A stretch of DNA of 64,000 nt, from positions 186,001 to 250,000 of the forward strand of contig NZ_CADFEN010000002.1 in assembly GCF_902833145.1 (NCBI RefSeq), given 5' to 3'. The DNA comes from Burkholderia sp. BCC0506 (GTDB taxonomy: Bacteria > Pseudomonadota > Gammaproteobacteria > Burkholderiales > Burkholderiaceae). Shown here piece after piece: positions 9,387 through 17,829 of this stretch (the first letter of the stretch is position 1; each line of letters starts with the position of its first letter). The translations under genes and the position numbers were made by a program. Under the pieces are notes generated by a model. That model was not told where the DNA came from. It was given only the letters and a program-made list of their open reading frames with translations, and made no database searches.

Positions 9387-9956
9387 ATGCAGCCATTCAA
9401 TACGCCGTGGAATTCGCTGGAAATCGTCAAGCTCGTGCTCGGCGTGCTGACGCCGTTGTCGGTCGCGTGTCTCGGCTGGCTCGTCGCGCGCCGGCTGAAG
9501 CGGCTCGAACTCGTGCAGTGGACCAACCAGCGGCTGATCGAGAAGCGGCTCGCGCTGTACGACACGGTCGCGCCGCAGCTCAACGCGCTGCTGTGCTTCT
9601 ACACGTGGATCGGCTACTGGAAGGACATTTCGCCGGAGGACGTGATTCGTGCGAAGCGCGACCTCGACCGCACGTTCCACATCTACCGCTACCTGTTCGA
9701 CGACGACGTGTACGACGCGTATCACACGTTCATCCATGCGCTGTTCGAAATGCATACGGGCCCCGGCCGTGACGCGCGGATCCGCTCGCTGATCCAGGCG
9801 CCCGACGGCGACCGCAGCGTGCATGGTTCGTATGAGTGGAAGCCGGTGTGGTCCGAGCGTTTCGCGACCGCGAACGTCGTGTCGAAGGACGACGTGCTGC
9901 GGCATTACACGCGGTTGATGGAACGGTTGCGCGTGGCGCTGGGGGCGACGCGCTGA
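9387..9956 (+). CDS. Hypothetical membrane-anchored protein
   Basis: 189-residue protein not recognised by family. It has one N-terminal membrane segment (about residues 10-34, IVKLVLGVLTPLSVACLGWLVARRL) with a basic flank and a soluble, aromatic-rich C-terminal part (LCFYTWIGYWKDI, FHIYRYLFDDDVYDAYHTF). The layout suggests an inner-membrane anchored cytosolic domain. Codon usage matches the neighbours, so it is likely a real gene. It stands alone with about 225 bases before and 195 bases after, in which I see no other feature. Confidence 0.75.
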   Translation: MQPFNTPWNSLEIVKLVLGVLTPLSVACLGWLVARRLKRLELVQWTNQRLIEKRLALYDTVAPQLNALLCFYTWIGYWKDISPEDVIRAKRDLDRTFHIYRYLFDDDVYDAYHTFIHALFEMHTGPGRDARIRSLIQAPDGDRSVHGSYEWKPVWSERFATANVVSKDDVLRHYTRLMERLRVALGATR

Positions 9957-10151
9957 AGGGGGCTGCGTTCGGGCGCCTCGGAAGCGGACACAGGGCAGTT
10001 GGTCGGACGTAAGGGGAGTTCGCGACCGTATTGCTTCGGTCGGCGATATCGGTGAGGAAGTGCGGCCCTGAATGTCCTCGGGAAACTCAGGTCCGGAAAG
10101 CCGCGTGATTCGGTATCAGCGTACGCCGGGCACGATGGAAGCGCGACGGGG

Positions 10152-10784
10152 TTAGTTCCGCCCCGCCACCGCGAGCCGCGCCGCCAGCCCCACGAATACC
10201 GACCCGAGCAGATACTGCGGCACTTTCGACGGCCGGCGGCGCGCGCCGATCCGCTGGCTGAGCCGGCTCGCGGAGAGGATCACCGCACCGTTCACGACGA
10301 TCCCGATCAGGTTGAGCACCGTCGCGAGCACGAGGATCTGCACGGCGATCGAGCCATGTTCGGGCCGCACGAACTGCGGGAACAGCGCCAGCACGAACAA
10401 CGCCATCTTCGGGTTCAGCAGATTCGTCGTCAGCCCTTGGCGGAAGATCGTCGCGGTCGAGCGGCGACGTTGCGACGCGACGGGCGACAGCGCGGTCGCG
10501 TCCGAACGGAAGGTCTTCCACGCGAGATACAGCAGATACGCGGCGCCCGCGAAGCGCACCGCGTCGTACGCGAGCGGCACCGCGACGAAGAGCTGCGACA
10601 GCCCGAGCGCGGCCGCGAGCGCGTGGCAGTAGGTGCCCGCCTGAATGCCGGCGAGCGTCGCGAAGCCGGCGCGCCGGCCCTGGCTCACGCTGCGGGACGC
10701 GATCAGCAACATGTCGGGGCCGGGCGTGGCCGTCAGCGCGAGACACGCGCCGGAGAACAGCGCGAGCGTGGAGAAGTCGATCAT
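10152..10784 (-). CDS. LysE/RhtB-family translocator
   Basis: 210-residue inner-membrane amino-acid exporter of the LysE/RhtB family. The opening LFSGACLALTATPGPDMLLIASRSVSQGRRAG contains the family signature (TPGPD, then G-R-x-A-G), followed by about five more hydrophobic segments and the central TNLLNPKMALFVLALFPQFV motif. It likely exports an amino acid or homoserine lactone-like compound. It is transcribed away from the hypothetical gene; no dedicated regulator lies next to it. Confidence 0.93.
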   Translation of the reverse strand: MIDFSTLALFSGACLALTATPGPDMLLIASRSVSQGRRAGFATLAGIQAGTYCHALAAALGLSQLFVAVPLAYDAVRFAGAAYLLYLAWKTFRSDATALSPVASQRRRSTATIFRQGLTTNLLNPKMALFVLALFPQFVRPEHGSIAVQILVLATVLNLIGIVVNGAVILSASRLSQRIGARRRPSKVPQYLLGSVFVGLAARLAVAGRN

Positions 10785-10906
10785 GGCAATCCCTTTTGCG
10801 GGCGCGGCGTAAAACGGAAGTCAGTTCAGGAGGGGGCGCGAGGCCGGTCAATCGAGCAAACGGACGATGGCCGGACGGCACGGATCGCGTGACGCCTGCA
10901 CGCCGA

Positions 10907-11776
10907 TCACTGCTTGCGACAGGCAACCTGATAGTCGATCACGGTGTTCTCGGAAGGCCTGTCCGGCTCGCCGCCCACCGTCGTCACGCCGAGCACGCCG
11001 GCCGCGTTCCGGTAGCGCAGCGCGCAATACCCGATGCCGGTGCCCGAGCACGCTTCGGCTTCGACGATGCCGTGCTTCGCGAGCGTCGCCGCGCCGTCCA
11101 TCGCATCCGGCTTCTCGCGCGGACGCAGCGGCTGCCAGCCATGCGCGATCAGGATTTTGCGGGCCGCGTCGAGCGGCTTGCCGTACACGTTCGGTACGAC
11201 CGCGCGGCCGTCGCAGAACGTGCGCTCGGCGGCAACGCGAGTCAGGCGCAGGCCGCCGTCTGCTTCGTGCAATTCGCCGACGGGCGCGCCGGGGCCGTTG
11301 CCGCCCCAGACGAGCAGCGCGCCGTTTTCCATACGATCGACCGAGCCGAGCTGCCAGCCCGCCTTGCGCGCCGTATAGCCGAGCGCGACGAGCGCCGTGC
11401 CGTCGAATACGCCGATGTTGCCGTTGCGCGCGAAACACATCGCGCTCGTACCGGCGTTGAATCCGCTCGCGAAGCTCACGACCGTGTAGCGCCCGAGCGG
11501 TGCTTCGGACGTCACGATCCACGCACGCTTCGCGACTTCGCGGCCGGCCGCCGTGGTCGTCTTCGCGCGATATTGGGTGCAGAAGGGATCGAGCGAACCG
11601 CTTTCGGGCGAGTGCGGCAGCGTGTCGAGCGGCACGAGCGACGCACCGGCGATATCGGAGCCCGTGCGCAGCGGCTCGGCCGATGCCGTGCCGGCGAACG
11701 GGGTGCCGGCCAATGCCGCGATCGAAACGATCGAAGCAAGATGGCGGGTGAGCGCTGAGGGAGCGGAAGGAAACAC
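10907..11776 (-). CDS. Secreted hypothetical protein with PASTA-like C-terminal segment
   Basis: 289-residue protein of unrecognised family. The GTG start is preferred because GGAG lies 9 bases upstream and it yields a normal signal peptide (TRHLASIVSIAALAGTPFAGTASA, cleavage near residue 33); a longer frame with ATG at 11851 lacks this. Four or more cysteines in the mature part fit a periplasmic disulfide-bonded protein. Near residue 190, VVPNVYGKPLDAARKILIAHGWQPL resembles one PASTA-type repeat (V-P-x-V-x-G, then A-x-x-x-L). That resemblance is suggestive only; the role is unknown. Confidence 0.7.
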   Translation of the reverse strand: MFPSAPSALTRHLASIVSIAALAGTPFAGTASAEPLRTGSDIAGASLVPLDTLPHSPESGSLDPFCTQYRAKTTTAAGREVAKRAWIVTSEAPLGRYTVVSFASGFNAGTSAMCFARNGNIGVFDGTALVALGYTARKAGWQLGSVDRMENGALLVWGGNGPGAPVGELHEADGGLRLTRVAAERTFCDGRAVVPNVYGKPLDAARKILIAHGWQPLRPREKPDAMDGAATLAKHGIVEAEACSGTGIGYCALRYRNAAGVLGVTTVGGEPDRPSENTVIDYQVACRKQ

Positions 11777-11884
11777 GCAGGCAATCTCCAGGGAAAGCGC
11801 GACGGGCGCGGCAATCGCTTTATTCCGCCCGTCTGTCAGGGTCGCGCGCATCGCCCGGCGGCACGCGCGCGTGTCGCCACCGAC

Positions 11885-12217
11885 TCAGCCCTTCGCGACC
11901 ACGTCGATGCGCAGCGCATCGCCGCCCGCGACGATCGCCAGCAGACGATCGACGTTCGGGTGCGCGCCCGGACGGTTGCGCGCATCGGCCGTATGTTCGG
12001 CGAATACCGCGAGGCCGTGCTCGGCCGCTTTCGCGTCGAGCGTGCCGAACGTCTGCTTCAGATAGTGGTACACAGCGAGCGAGCCCTGCTTGCCCGGCTG
12101 GTTCTCGATGGTCGCGACCACGTCGCCGTTCGCGCCGACGAGATCGATGCGCGCGATGCCGTCGATGGCCGGCTGTTGCGCGAGGTTGTCCTTGAATACT
12201 GAGGTCGGTTGAATCAC
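11885..12217 (-). CDS. DUF2322-like protein
   Basis: 110-residue cytosolic protein. The sequence IDGIARIDLVGANGDVVATIENQPGKQGSLAVYHYL and AEHTADARNRPGAHPNVDRLL look like the DUF2322 family from memory; no function is established. The second of two GTG codons is chosen as start because GGAG lies 8 bases before it and overlaps the first. No operon partner is obvious; the next gene on this strand lies about 260 bases upstream, with a possible decayed gene between. Confidence 0.75.
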   Translation of the reverse strand: MIQPTSVFKDNLAQQPAIDGIARIDLVGANGDVVATIENQPGKQGSLAVYHYLKQTFGTLDAKAAEHGLAVFAEHTADARNRPGAHPNVDRLLAIVAGGDALRIDVVAKG

Positions 12218-12239
12218 TGAAAACACTCCGTCGGTTCGG

Positions 12240-12481
12240 TCATGGGCCAGGGTGCGGCCGGCCGTATCTTATCCGATCGGCTTCGGCGGACCGGCCTGCG
12301 TGCCGGTGCCGGTGGCGCGCCACGCGAGTACTGCGCCCGCGAGCTGCGGCGCGCTGCCCCGTCAGGATCGCGACGCGCAGCGCGGTCGCACCGCCGCCGC
12401 ACGCATCGTCCAGCGCACCCGGCATCGCGACGCCGAATACCGCGCCGATCATCCGCGCCGTGCCGCGGCGTGCGGCGTCAT
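12240..12481 (-). pseudogene. Possible frameshifted gene remnant
   Basis: On the minus strand, an ATG overlaps the flavin reductase stop codon and a stop codon lies at 12269-12271 in the same frame, 70 codons apart. Between them the protein-like text switches frame twice: MTPHAAARR, then MIGAVFGVAMPGALDD...VAILTG in a second frame, then APQLAGAVLAWRATGTG...KPIG back in the first. This would fit a small co-transcribed gene broken by two compensating indels. It could also be chance in GC-rich DNA. Confidence 0.22.
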
Positions 12482-13182
12482 CACCGTCCGGTACCGGTCA
12501 ACGTGCCCACTTCACGCGAACGCTCGATGTCGGGGCTGCGATACGCGCGCTCCGGAATCTCCGCGAGCCGCGACGCATGCACCTGCCGCGGCGCCAGCCC
12601 GTAGAACTTCTGAAAGCTCATGATCAGCGGCGACCACTTGTCCGGATCGATGCGGTCCGGATGACCGTCCATCAGGAGGTCGGGATGCACGTGCACGCGC
12701 TGGATGCGCACCTCGAACACGCGGATGCGGCCGCGCAGGTCCGGCATGTCGTCGCCGATTCCGTAGGTGGCCGCGACGACTGCCTCCATATGCACCGGGC
12801 ATTCGAGTGCGCGCGGCGGCGCGATCGTTTGCGACGCGGCTTCGGTGAGCCCGGCCGTGCCGAACTTGTCCGGTTCGAATACGTAGCCCTTCGCGCGCTT
12901 GCCGTCGGGCACCGGATACGTGCCGGTCGTGCGCGCGATCCGGTCGACCGCGTCCGCCTGCGCCGACGACGGCAGGTTCAGCACGCATTCGCCGGTGCGC
13001 AGCAGGTTGCGGGTGGTCTGCGAGCTGGCGGCGATGCCGATCACGCCGCGCCAGCCGAGCCAGAACGCGGACGAGATCGGCGCGAGATTGGCCGTGCCGT
13101 TTTCGTTCAGCGTGCTGACCAGCACGACGGGCGTGCCGAAGTACAGGATGTTCGGTTCGGTGACGCAATGCGGCGCATTCAT
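12481..13182 (-). CDS. Flavin reductase-family FMN-binding protein
   Basis: 233-residue protein of the flavin reductase-like, FMN-binding split-barrel family (DIM6/NTAB type). The N-terminal PVVLVSTLNENGTANLAPISSAFWLG contains the conserved core in which FMN binds, followed by SSQTTRNLLRTGECVLNLPS. It probably binds FMN and reduces flavin for a partner oxygenase, or acts as an oxidoreductase itself. The start giving MNAPHCVTEPNILYFG is chosen since upstream frame text is not conserved. The thioredoxin-like gene is divergent from it. Confidence 0.9.
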   Translation of the reverse strand: MNAPHCVTEPNILYFGTPVVLVSTLNENGTANLAPISSAFWLGWRGVIGIAASSQTTRNLLRTGECVLNLPSSAQADAVDRIARTTGTYPVPDGKRAKGYVFEPDKFGTAGLTEAASQTIAPPRALECPVHMEAVVAATYGIGDDMPDLRGRIRVFEVRIQRVHVHPDLLMDGHPDRIDPDKWSPLIMSFQKFYGLAPRQVHASRLAEIPERAYRSPDIERSREVGTLTGTGR

Positions 13183-13413
13183 GGTCGAGTCCTTCGTTGA
13201 CGGGAACGGTTCCCATGCTGATCCCGTCGCGGCGGCATGGCGCTCCGAATCTTGTCGTGTCATTCCGAACGGTGCGCACAGGCGTCTCCGGCGCCGCGCC
13301 GGACCGAGCCGGCACCGCACGGGCTTTTCCGCTACAGTAAGAAATCGAAGACTGCACCCGCCTGCATCGCGCAGGCGACGCAGCCATGTTCCGCCAACGC
13401 ACACGAGGGCCCG

Positions 13414-13740
13414 ATGGATACCGAGCAACGCTACACCGCCAACGCGCCGACCCGCGCGGAAGTCGACGCACTGGGCGGCGCAACCGTCATCGAATTCGGC
13501 GCGAACTGGTGCGGAATCTGCGCAGGCGCGCAGCCCGCGATCGCGGCGTCGTTCTCCGCGCATCCTGCCGTGCGGCACCTGAAGATCGAGGACGGCCCCG
13601 GCCGCCCGCTCGGCCGCTCGTTCGGCGTGAAGTTGTGGCCGACGCTGGTGTTCCTGCGCGACGGGGTCGAAGTCGCACGCGTCGTGCGTCCCGTCGATGC
13701 GAAACAGATCGAAGCCGACGGCTTCGCGGCATTGGCCTGA
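13414..13740 (+). CDS. Thioredoxin-like protein with CGIC active site
   Basis: 108-residue cytosolic thioredoxin-fold protein without a signal peptide. The active site reads NWCGIC (residues 33-38) instead of the usual WCGPC; the cis-Pro loop is WPTLVF (near residue 75). Replacement of the Pro in the CXXC loop usually shifts the redox potential. The start giving MDTEQRYTANAP is chosen for length. The YjbQ-family gene follows after 4 bases, so they are probably co-transcribed. Likely a disulfide reductase; the partner is unknown. Confidence 0.88.
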   Translation: MDTEQRYTANAPTRAEVDALGGATVIEFGANWCGICAGAQPAIAASFSAHPAVRHLKIEDGPGRPLGRSFGVKLWPTLVFLRDGVEVARVVRPVDAKQIEADGFAALA

Positions 13741-13744
13741 GATC

Positions 13745-14170
13745 ATGGCGATGCAACAGGCCATCACGCACGTCGGCGTCGACACGCGCGGCAGCGGCCT
13801 CGTCGAAATCACGCCGCAGGTGCGCGCGTTCGTCGACCAGCAGGCGATCCGCACCGGCCTGCTCACCGTGTTCTGCCGCCATACGTCGGCGTCGCTGCTG
13901 ATCCAGGAGAACGCGGATCCGTCGGTGCAGCGCGATATCGAACGCTATTTCGCGACGCTCGCGCCGGAAGACGATACGCGCTACGAGCACGACACCGAAG
14001 GCGCCGACGACATGCCCGCGCATCTGCGCACGGCGCTCACGCAGGTGCAACTGTCCATTCCGGTCGAGCACGGGCGCATGGTGCTCGGCACGTGGCAGGG
14101 GATCTACGTGTTCGAGCATCGCCGCGCGGCGCACCGGCGCGACATCGTGCTGCATCTGATCGGCGAGTAG
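13745..14170 (+). CDS. YjbQ-family protein (secondary thiamine-phosphate synthase type)
   Basis: 141-residue YjbQ/UPF0047 family member. Conserved HTSASLLIQENADPSV, DMPAHLRTALTQVQLSIPV and LGTWQGIYVFEHR are family hallmarks, with His and Glu residues likely binding a metal. A weak thiamin-phosphate synthase activity is known for E. coli YjbQ, but the physiological role is not settled. It follows the thioredoxin-like gene by 4 bases; a second ATG lies two codons in. Confidence 0.93.
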   Translation: MAMQQAITHVGVDTRGSGLVEITPQVRAFVDQQAIRTGLLTVFCRHTSASLLIQENADPSVQRDIERYFATLAPEDDTRYEHDTEGADDMPAHLRTALTQVQLSIPVEHGRMVLGTWQGIYVFEHRRAAHRRDIVLHLIGE

Positions 14171-14221
14171 GCGAGTAGGCGAGTCGCCCGGCAAGCGGGA
14201 ACGCGCGATGCGGCGCGCGGC

Positions 14222-16042
14222 TCAGGCGAGCAGCTTGTCGACGAGCGCGCCGAGATCGCGCAGGTGGACGGGCTTCGGCAGGAATGCGTCGAACACCCGC
14301 TGGTTCTCGCGCAACGCAGCCGATTCATACGCGCTGACGCCGAGGATCGCCGGATGCCGGCCGTCGTCGTCGGGTTGCGCGACCGCGCGAATGCGCCGCG
14401 CGACGTCGAATCCGCTCACGTCCGGCAGTTCGAGATCCAGCACGACGAGATCGTAGCGGCTCGTACCGAAGCGGGCGACGCCCTCCTGCCCGGTGCCGCT
14501 CAGATCGGCCTCGATGCCGAGCGCCGCCAGCATCGCGCCGAGCGTTTCGCGCGCGTTGTCGTTGTCGTCGACCACCAGCGCGCGTCGGCCCTGGTGCGCC
14601 GGCACGGGCGGCAGCGCGGGCATGTCGCCCGCCGCGGTGCCGGCCGTGTCGACGCCGGGCGCTTCGACCGGCAGCGTCACGACGAACTCGCTGCCTTCGC
14701 CGACCACGCTGCGCACGTCCACGTGGCCGCGCAGCGTCGTCACGATTTCGCGCACGACCGCGAGCCCCATCCCGATCCCGTCCACGTGCAGCCCGACCGC
14801 GTCGTTCGCGCGATAGAACGGCTCGAAGATCTTCGACAGATGCTGCTTCGCGATGCCGGCGCCGGTATCGCGCACGGCGATCTTCACCTGCTGGCCGGCC
14901 GGCGCGTCGGCGAGCGTGATCGCCACGTTGATCGAGCCGCCCAGCGTGTACTTGACCGAGTTCTCGATCAGGTTCGACAGCACCTGCCGCAGTAGCTTGC
15001 GATCGGAGCGGATCGCGAGGCCGGGCGGCTCGACGCGCTGCGTGACCGTGATCCGCTTCGCCGCGATCTTCTCGCGCAGCGGTTCGAGCACTTCGGCAAG
15101 CAGCGGCGTGACGCCGATGGTATCCAGTTCGGCGACGCGTTTCGTCGAGCGCAGCTTGATGTAGTCGGTAAGGTCCTTGACGAGCGCCTCCAGCGACAGC
15201 GCGGAATTCTGCAGCCGCCGGATCGTCTTCAGGTTCGCGTCGGACTGCGCTCGCGCGAGCAGGATCTCGATCGATCCGCAGATCGCCTGCAGCGGCGTAC
15301 GCAGTTCGTGGCTCACCATCCCGAGGAACGCGTTCTTCGCCTCGATCATCTCGAACGCGCGATCGGATGCCTTGCGTTCCGCCTCGAGCGCCGCGTTTTG
15401 CCGCTCCAGCAGGTCGTCGCGCGTGCGCATCGTATAGAACAGCAGCAGGAACAGCGCGCACAGGATCACGCCGAGCACGATGCCGAGGATCAGGATCGCG
15501 CGCTGCTTGTCCTTCAATTGGTGGAACGTGAAATCGCGCTGCGCCATTTCGATCGCGCGGAAGTAATTCGCGAGGCCGTTGACCTTCGGCCAGTACGCGT
15601 TGACTTCGTCGATCACCTGCCGGGCCTGCTGCGGCGAATCGCGCAGCAGCGGCACCTCGCGCTTCAGGCGCATCATGAATTCGCCCAACGCGTCGATCTC
15701 GTTGCGCGCGCGGGGGATGCGCAGCCAGTATTGGGACACTTCGGATGGCCGCTGCAGGAACCCGAACGACACCGACAGGCTGTCGAGCTGCATCTGCACG
15801 TGATCGAAGTCGTCGTCCTCGTGCGTCGCGTAGAGAATCAGCTGCCGGTCGAAGCGGGTGTAGACGTTGCGGTATTGGGCGGCGGTCCAGAACACGCCTT
15901 CGCGCGGCCCCTCGAGCACGCCCTCGTTGACCGAGGTGGCGAGGAGGTCCCACAGCAGGAACGCCCAGGCGGCGCACCCCATGATCCACAGCGAGCCGAG
16001 GATCAGGATGATTTTTCTATTTTTCCATCGCCGCCGCGTCAT
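14222..16042 (-). CDS. Hybrid sensor histidine kinase
   Basis: 606-residue membrane kinase. Order: membrane segment about 11-33, periplasmic sensor 34-181, second membrane segment 182-204, HisKA with phospho-accepting H245 in SHELRTPLQAI, HATPase (N-box LIENSVKYT, then DTGAGI and GIGMGLAVV), and C-terminal receiver with VVDDND and phosphoacceptor D536 in VVLDLELPDVSG. The periplasmic domain is helical and of no named type seen. Its start lies one base after the stop of the periplasmic molybdopterin-fold gene, so all three genes of this minus-strand set (response regulator, periplasmic protein, kinase) are co-transcribed. The periplasmic protein may be its sensory partner. Confidence 0.95.
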   Translation of the reverse strand: MTRRRWKNRKIILILGSLWIMGCAAWAFLLWDLLATSVNEGVLEGPREGVFWTAAQYRNVYTRFDRQLILYATHEDDDFDHVQMQLDSLSVSFGFLQRPSEVSQYWLRIPRARNEIDALGEFMMRLKREVPLLRDSPQQARQVIDEVNAYWPKVNGLANYFRAIEMAQRDFTFHQLKDKQRAILILGIVLGVILCALFLLLFYTMRTRDDLLERQNAALEAERKASDRAFEMIEAKNAFLGMVSHELRTPLQAICGSIEILLARAQSDANLKTIRRLQNSALSLEALVKDLTDYIKLRSTKRVAELDTIGVTPLLAEVLEPLREKIAAKRITVTQRVEPPGLAIRSDRKLLRQVLSNLIENSVKYTLGGSINVAITLADAPAGQQVKIAVRDTGAGIAKQHLSKIFEPFYRANDAVGLHVDGIGMGLAVVREIVTTLRGHVDVRSVVGEGSEFVVTLPVEAPGVDTAGTAAGDMPALPPVPAHQGRRALVVDDNDNARETLGAMLAALGIEADLSGTGQEGVARFGTSRYDLVVLDLELPDVSGFDVARRIRAVAQPDDDGRHPAILGVSAYESAALRENQRVFDAFLPKPVHLRDLGALVDKLLA

Positions 16043-16043
16043 G

Positions 16044-16547
16044 TCACTTCACGGTCAGGCCGATGATCTGCCACGCGAACTTGGCTTCGCCGAGCGGCGT
16101 TTTCAGCTCGTCGGGATACTGGTCGCGCGGATACATGATCCACAGCGGGCCGTAGTTGTCGTTGCCGAGCACCTTGCCGTTCATCGTCCGCGCGAGGATC
16201 ACGCCGTACCTGGCGGCATCGGACACGGGAATCGTGAACGTGTATTCGTCGATGCAGCGGAATTCGATTTGCGTGCCGTGCGCGCCCACCGTCTTCAGCA
16301 CGTCGGACAGACGCGGGCCGGTGAAGGTCGCCTTCGGCGTCCAGCTCGTCGACGTGACGATCGTATGCTGCGGCAGCGCCATCAGCGCCTGCTCGGAAAA
16401 GACGTAGGTCATCTTCCCCTGCTGGTTGCTCTTGCTGATCTTGCCGTCGACGGTGAACGTGAACGACGACGCGGCCCATGCCGCGGCGGCCATCCCGAGC
16501 AGGCAGGCCATCAGCAGGCTTTTGGTCCAGATGGTTGAAACGCGCAT
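16044..16547 (-). CDS. Periplasmic molybdopterin-oxidoreductase-fold protein
   Basis: 167-residue exported protein with a signal peptide (residues 1-25, SLLMACLLGMAAAAWA) and a domain like the oxidoreductase molybdopterin-binding (SUOX/YedY) fold, judged from TFTGPRLSDVLKTVGAHG and DEYTFTIPVSDA and the closing WQIIGLTVK. The Cys that ligates Mo in YedY has no clear counterpart; the only mature cysteine is in FRCIDEY. It may therefore have lost catalysis and serve as a periplasmic binding partner. It sits between a response regulator and a hybrid kinase in one operon, which supports a sensory role. Confidence 0.85.
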   Translation of the reverse strand: MRVSTIWTKSLLMACLLGMAAAAWAASSFTFTVDGKISKSNQQGKMTYVFSEQALMALPQHTIVTSTSWTPKATFTGPRLSDVLKTVGAHGTQIEFRCIDEYTFTIPVSDAARYGVILARTMNGKVLGNDNYGPLWIMYPRDQYPDELKTPLGEAKFAWQIIGLTVK

Positions 16548-16593
16548 GTTTCCCTCGGTCCGTTGATTCGTGTGGTGGTGTGTCGCTCAGGTC

Positions 16594-17466
16594 TCAGTTC
16601 GCGGCGGCCGCCGCCGGCAGCGCGAGTTTCAGTTCGCGGGCGACTTCCGCGAACAGGATCGGCAGGCGCACCGGCTTTTCTTCGCAGCGCGCGTTGTAGT
16701 GCGACACGATGTGCGCGATCTCGTCCTCGCTCGCTTCGCCGGTCGAGATCTTGCCGGTCAGCAGGAAGATCGGCGCGCCGCTGTTCTCGCTCGAGCGGAT
16801 GCCGCGCACGAGTTCGGCGGCCGTCTGGTCGCCGAGCATCCAGTCGAGGATGTAGCCGTCGAAATCCTCGACTTCGAGCGCCTTGCGGAAACTCGCGCCG
16901 TCGAAGTACGGGATCGCGTTTACGCCTTTCTCGATGAAATATTCGCAGACCGTTTCGGCGACGTCCTGCGAATCGTCGACCACGGCGATCCGCGCCGCAT
17001 ACACGTTCGGCTGCGCCGAGCGCAGCTCGATCACGTCGACCGGATACGTGCGGCCTTCGCGTGCGTGCTCGCGCTCGGTGACGATCCACTCGCCCTGCCA
17101 CTGCAGCGCGACGAAATCCGTCTCGATCTGGCTGGTGGCCTTCGTCGAGATCGCCGCGCGGCAGCGCAAACGCTTCGATTCGATCACGAACGTCGCATCG
17201 ATCATCTCGGCCGCGGCCGGCTGCGTGCCCTTGTCGTCGAGCAGGATCGCGGGCGGCACGCCGAAGTGCGTCGCGATGTCCTGCAACTGCGACAGGTTCC
17301 ACGGGATCAGACCTTTCATCTTGCGCGTGACGACCGAGAAGCTCAGGCCGAGCACGTTCGCGATCGTCGTGTTGTGACTTCGCGGCGGAATGCCGTTCCG
17401 GTTCAGGAGATCGCGCACCCTGTTGGCGGTGATGAGATCGACGTTGGCCTGCTCGGTGGTGGACAT
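16594..17466 (-). CDS. BetR-type response regulator (N-terminal HTH, C-terminal receiver)
   Basis: 290-residue regulator with reversed domain order. Residues about 8-75 look like a BetR-type lambda-repressor-like HTH (ITANRVRDLLNRNGIP, then VLGLSFSVVTRKMKG); residues about 155-270 form a receiver with the acidic pair in VVDDSQD, phosphoacceptor Asp in YILDWMLGD and the Lys in EEKPVRLP. The middle part is unassigned. The start was set at MSTTEQANVD; a start 39 bases further up is possible but lacks a spaced ribosome site. It is first in the operon with the periplasmic protein (46-base gap) and the hybrid kinase, its likely cognate phosphodonor. Confidence 0.9.
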   Translation of the reverse strand: MSTTEQANVDLITANRVRDLLNRNGIPPRSHNTTIANVLGLSFSVVTRKMKGLIPWNLSQLQDIATHFGVPPAILLDDKGTQPAAAEMIDATFVIESKRLRCRAAISTKATSQIETDFVALQWQGEWIVTEREHAREGRTYPVDVIELRSAQPNVYAARIAVVDDSQDVAETVCEYFIEKGVNAIPYFDGASFRKALEVEDFDGYILDWMLGDQTAAELVRGIRSSENSGAPIFLLTGKISTGEASEDEIAHIVSHYNARCEEKPVRLPILFAEVARELKLALPAAAAAN

Positions 17467-17829
17467 CTCGATGGGGTCTCCAGGGTTTTGGGCGAGGAAG
17501 AGCATATCAAAACTGACGCGTCATGCAAACTTTGAGGCGGCGAATGACCTTGACATGCCATTTTTCTTCGTTATTATTGCTCACCACGTCACTATTGTTT
17601 GCTGTGTCATGTTTGGAGGTCGATGCCGGCCCGGTCGGGCAGCGAAAAACGGCAGCAATGAAATAGTGACGGAACGATTCGAAGAGAGAACCTGAGAGAG
17701 CCCAGGACTGCGTGTCGGCGTTGGCGGAGGGAATTGTATCCGCTGCGCCGCGCGCAAACCGGGTACGAACTCACGGGGTGGGATAGCTCGAAGCATTGCG
17801 GCGCCGATAAAAACTTGAGGAAAGTACCC
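17467..17829. other. Intergenic region between divergent units
   Basis: 363 bases separate the BetR-type regulator from the Sel1-type lipoprotein gene. The part around 17540-17610 is AT-rich, unlike the coding DNA, and holds one good sigma70-like promoter (listed separately). No ORF with protein-like character was seen. Confidence 0.6.
17550..17577 (+). promoter_or_regulatory. Sigma70-type promoter
   Basis: TTGACA (17550-17555) and TATTAT (17572-17577) separated by 16 bases, pointing to the Sel1-type lipoprotein gene 250 bases downstream. The long leader is unusual but nothing else better was seen. Confidence 0.5.
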
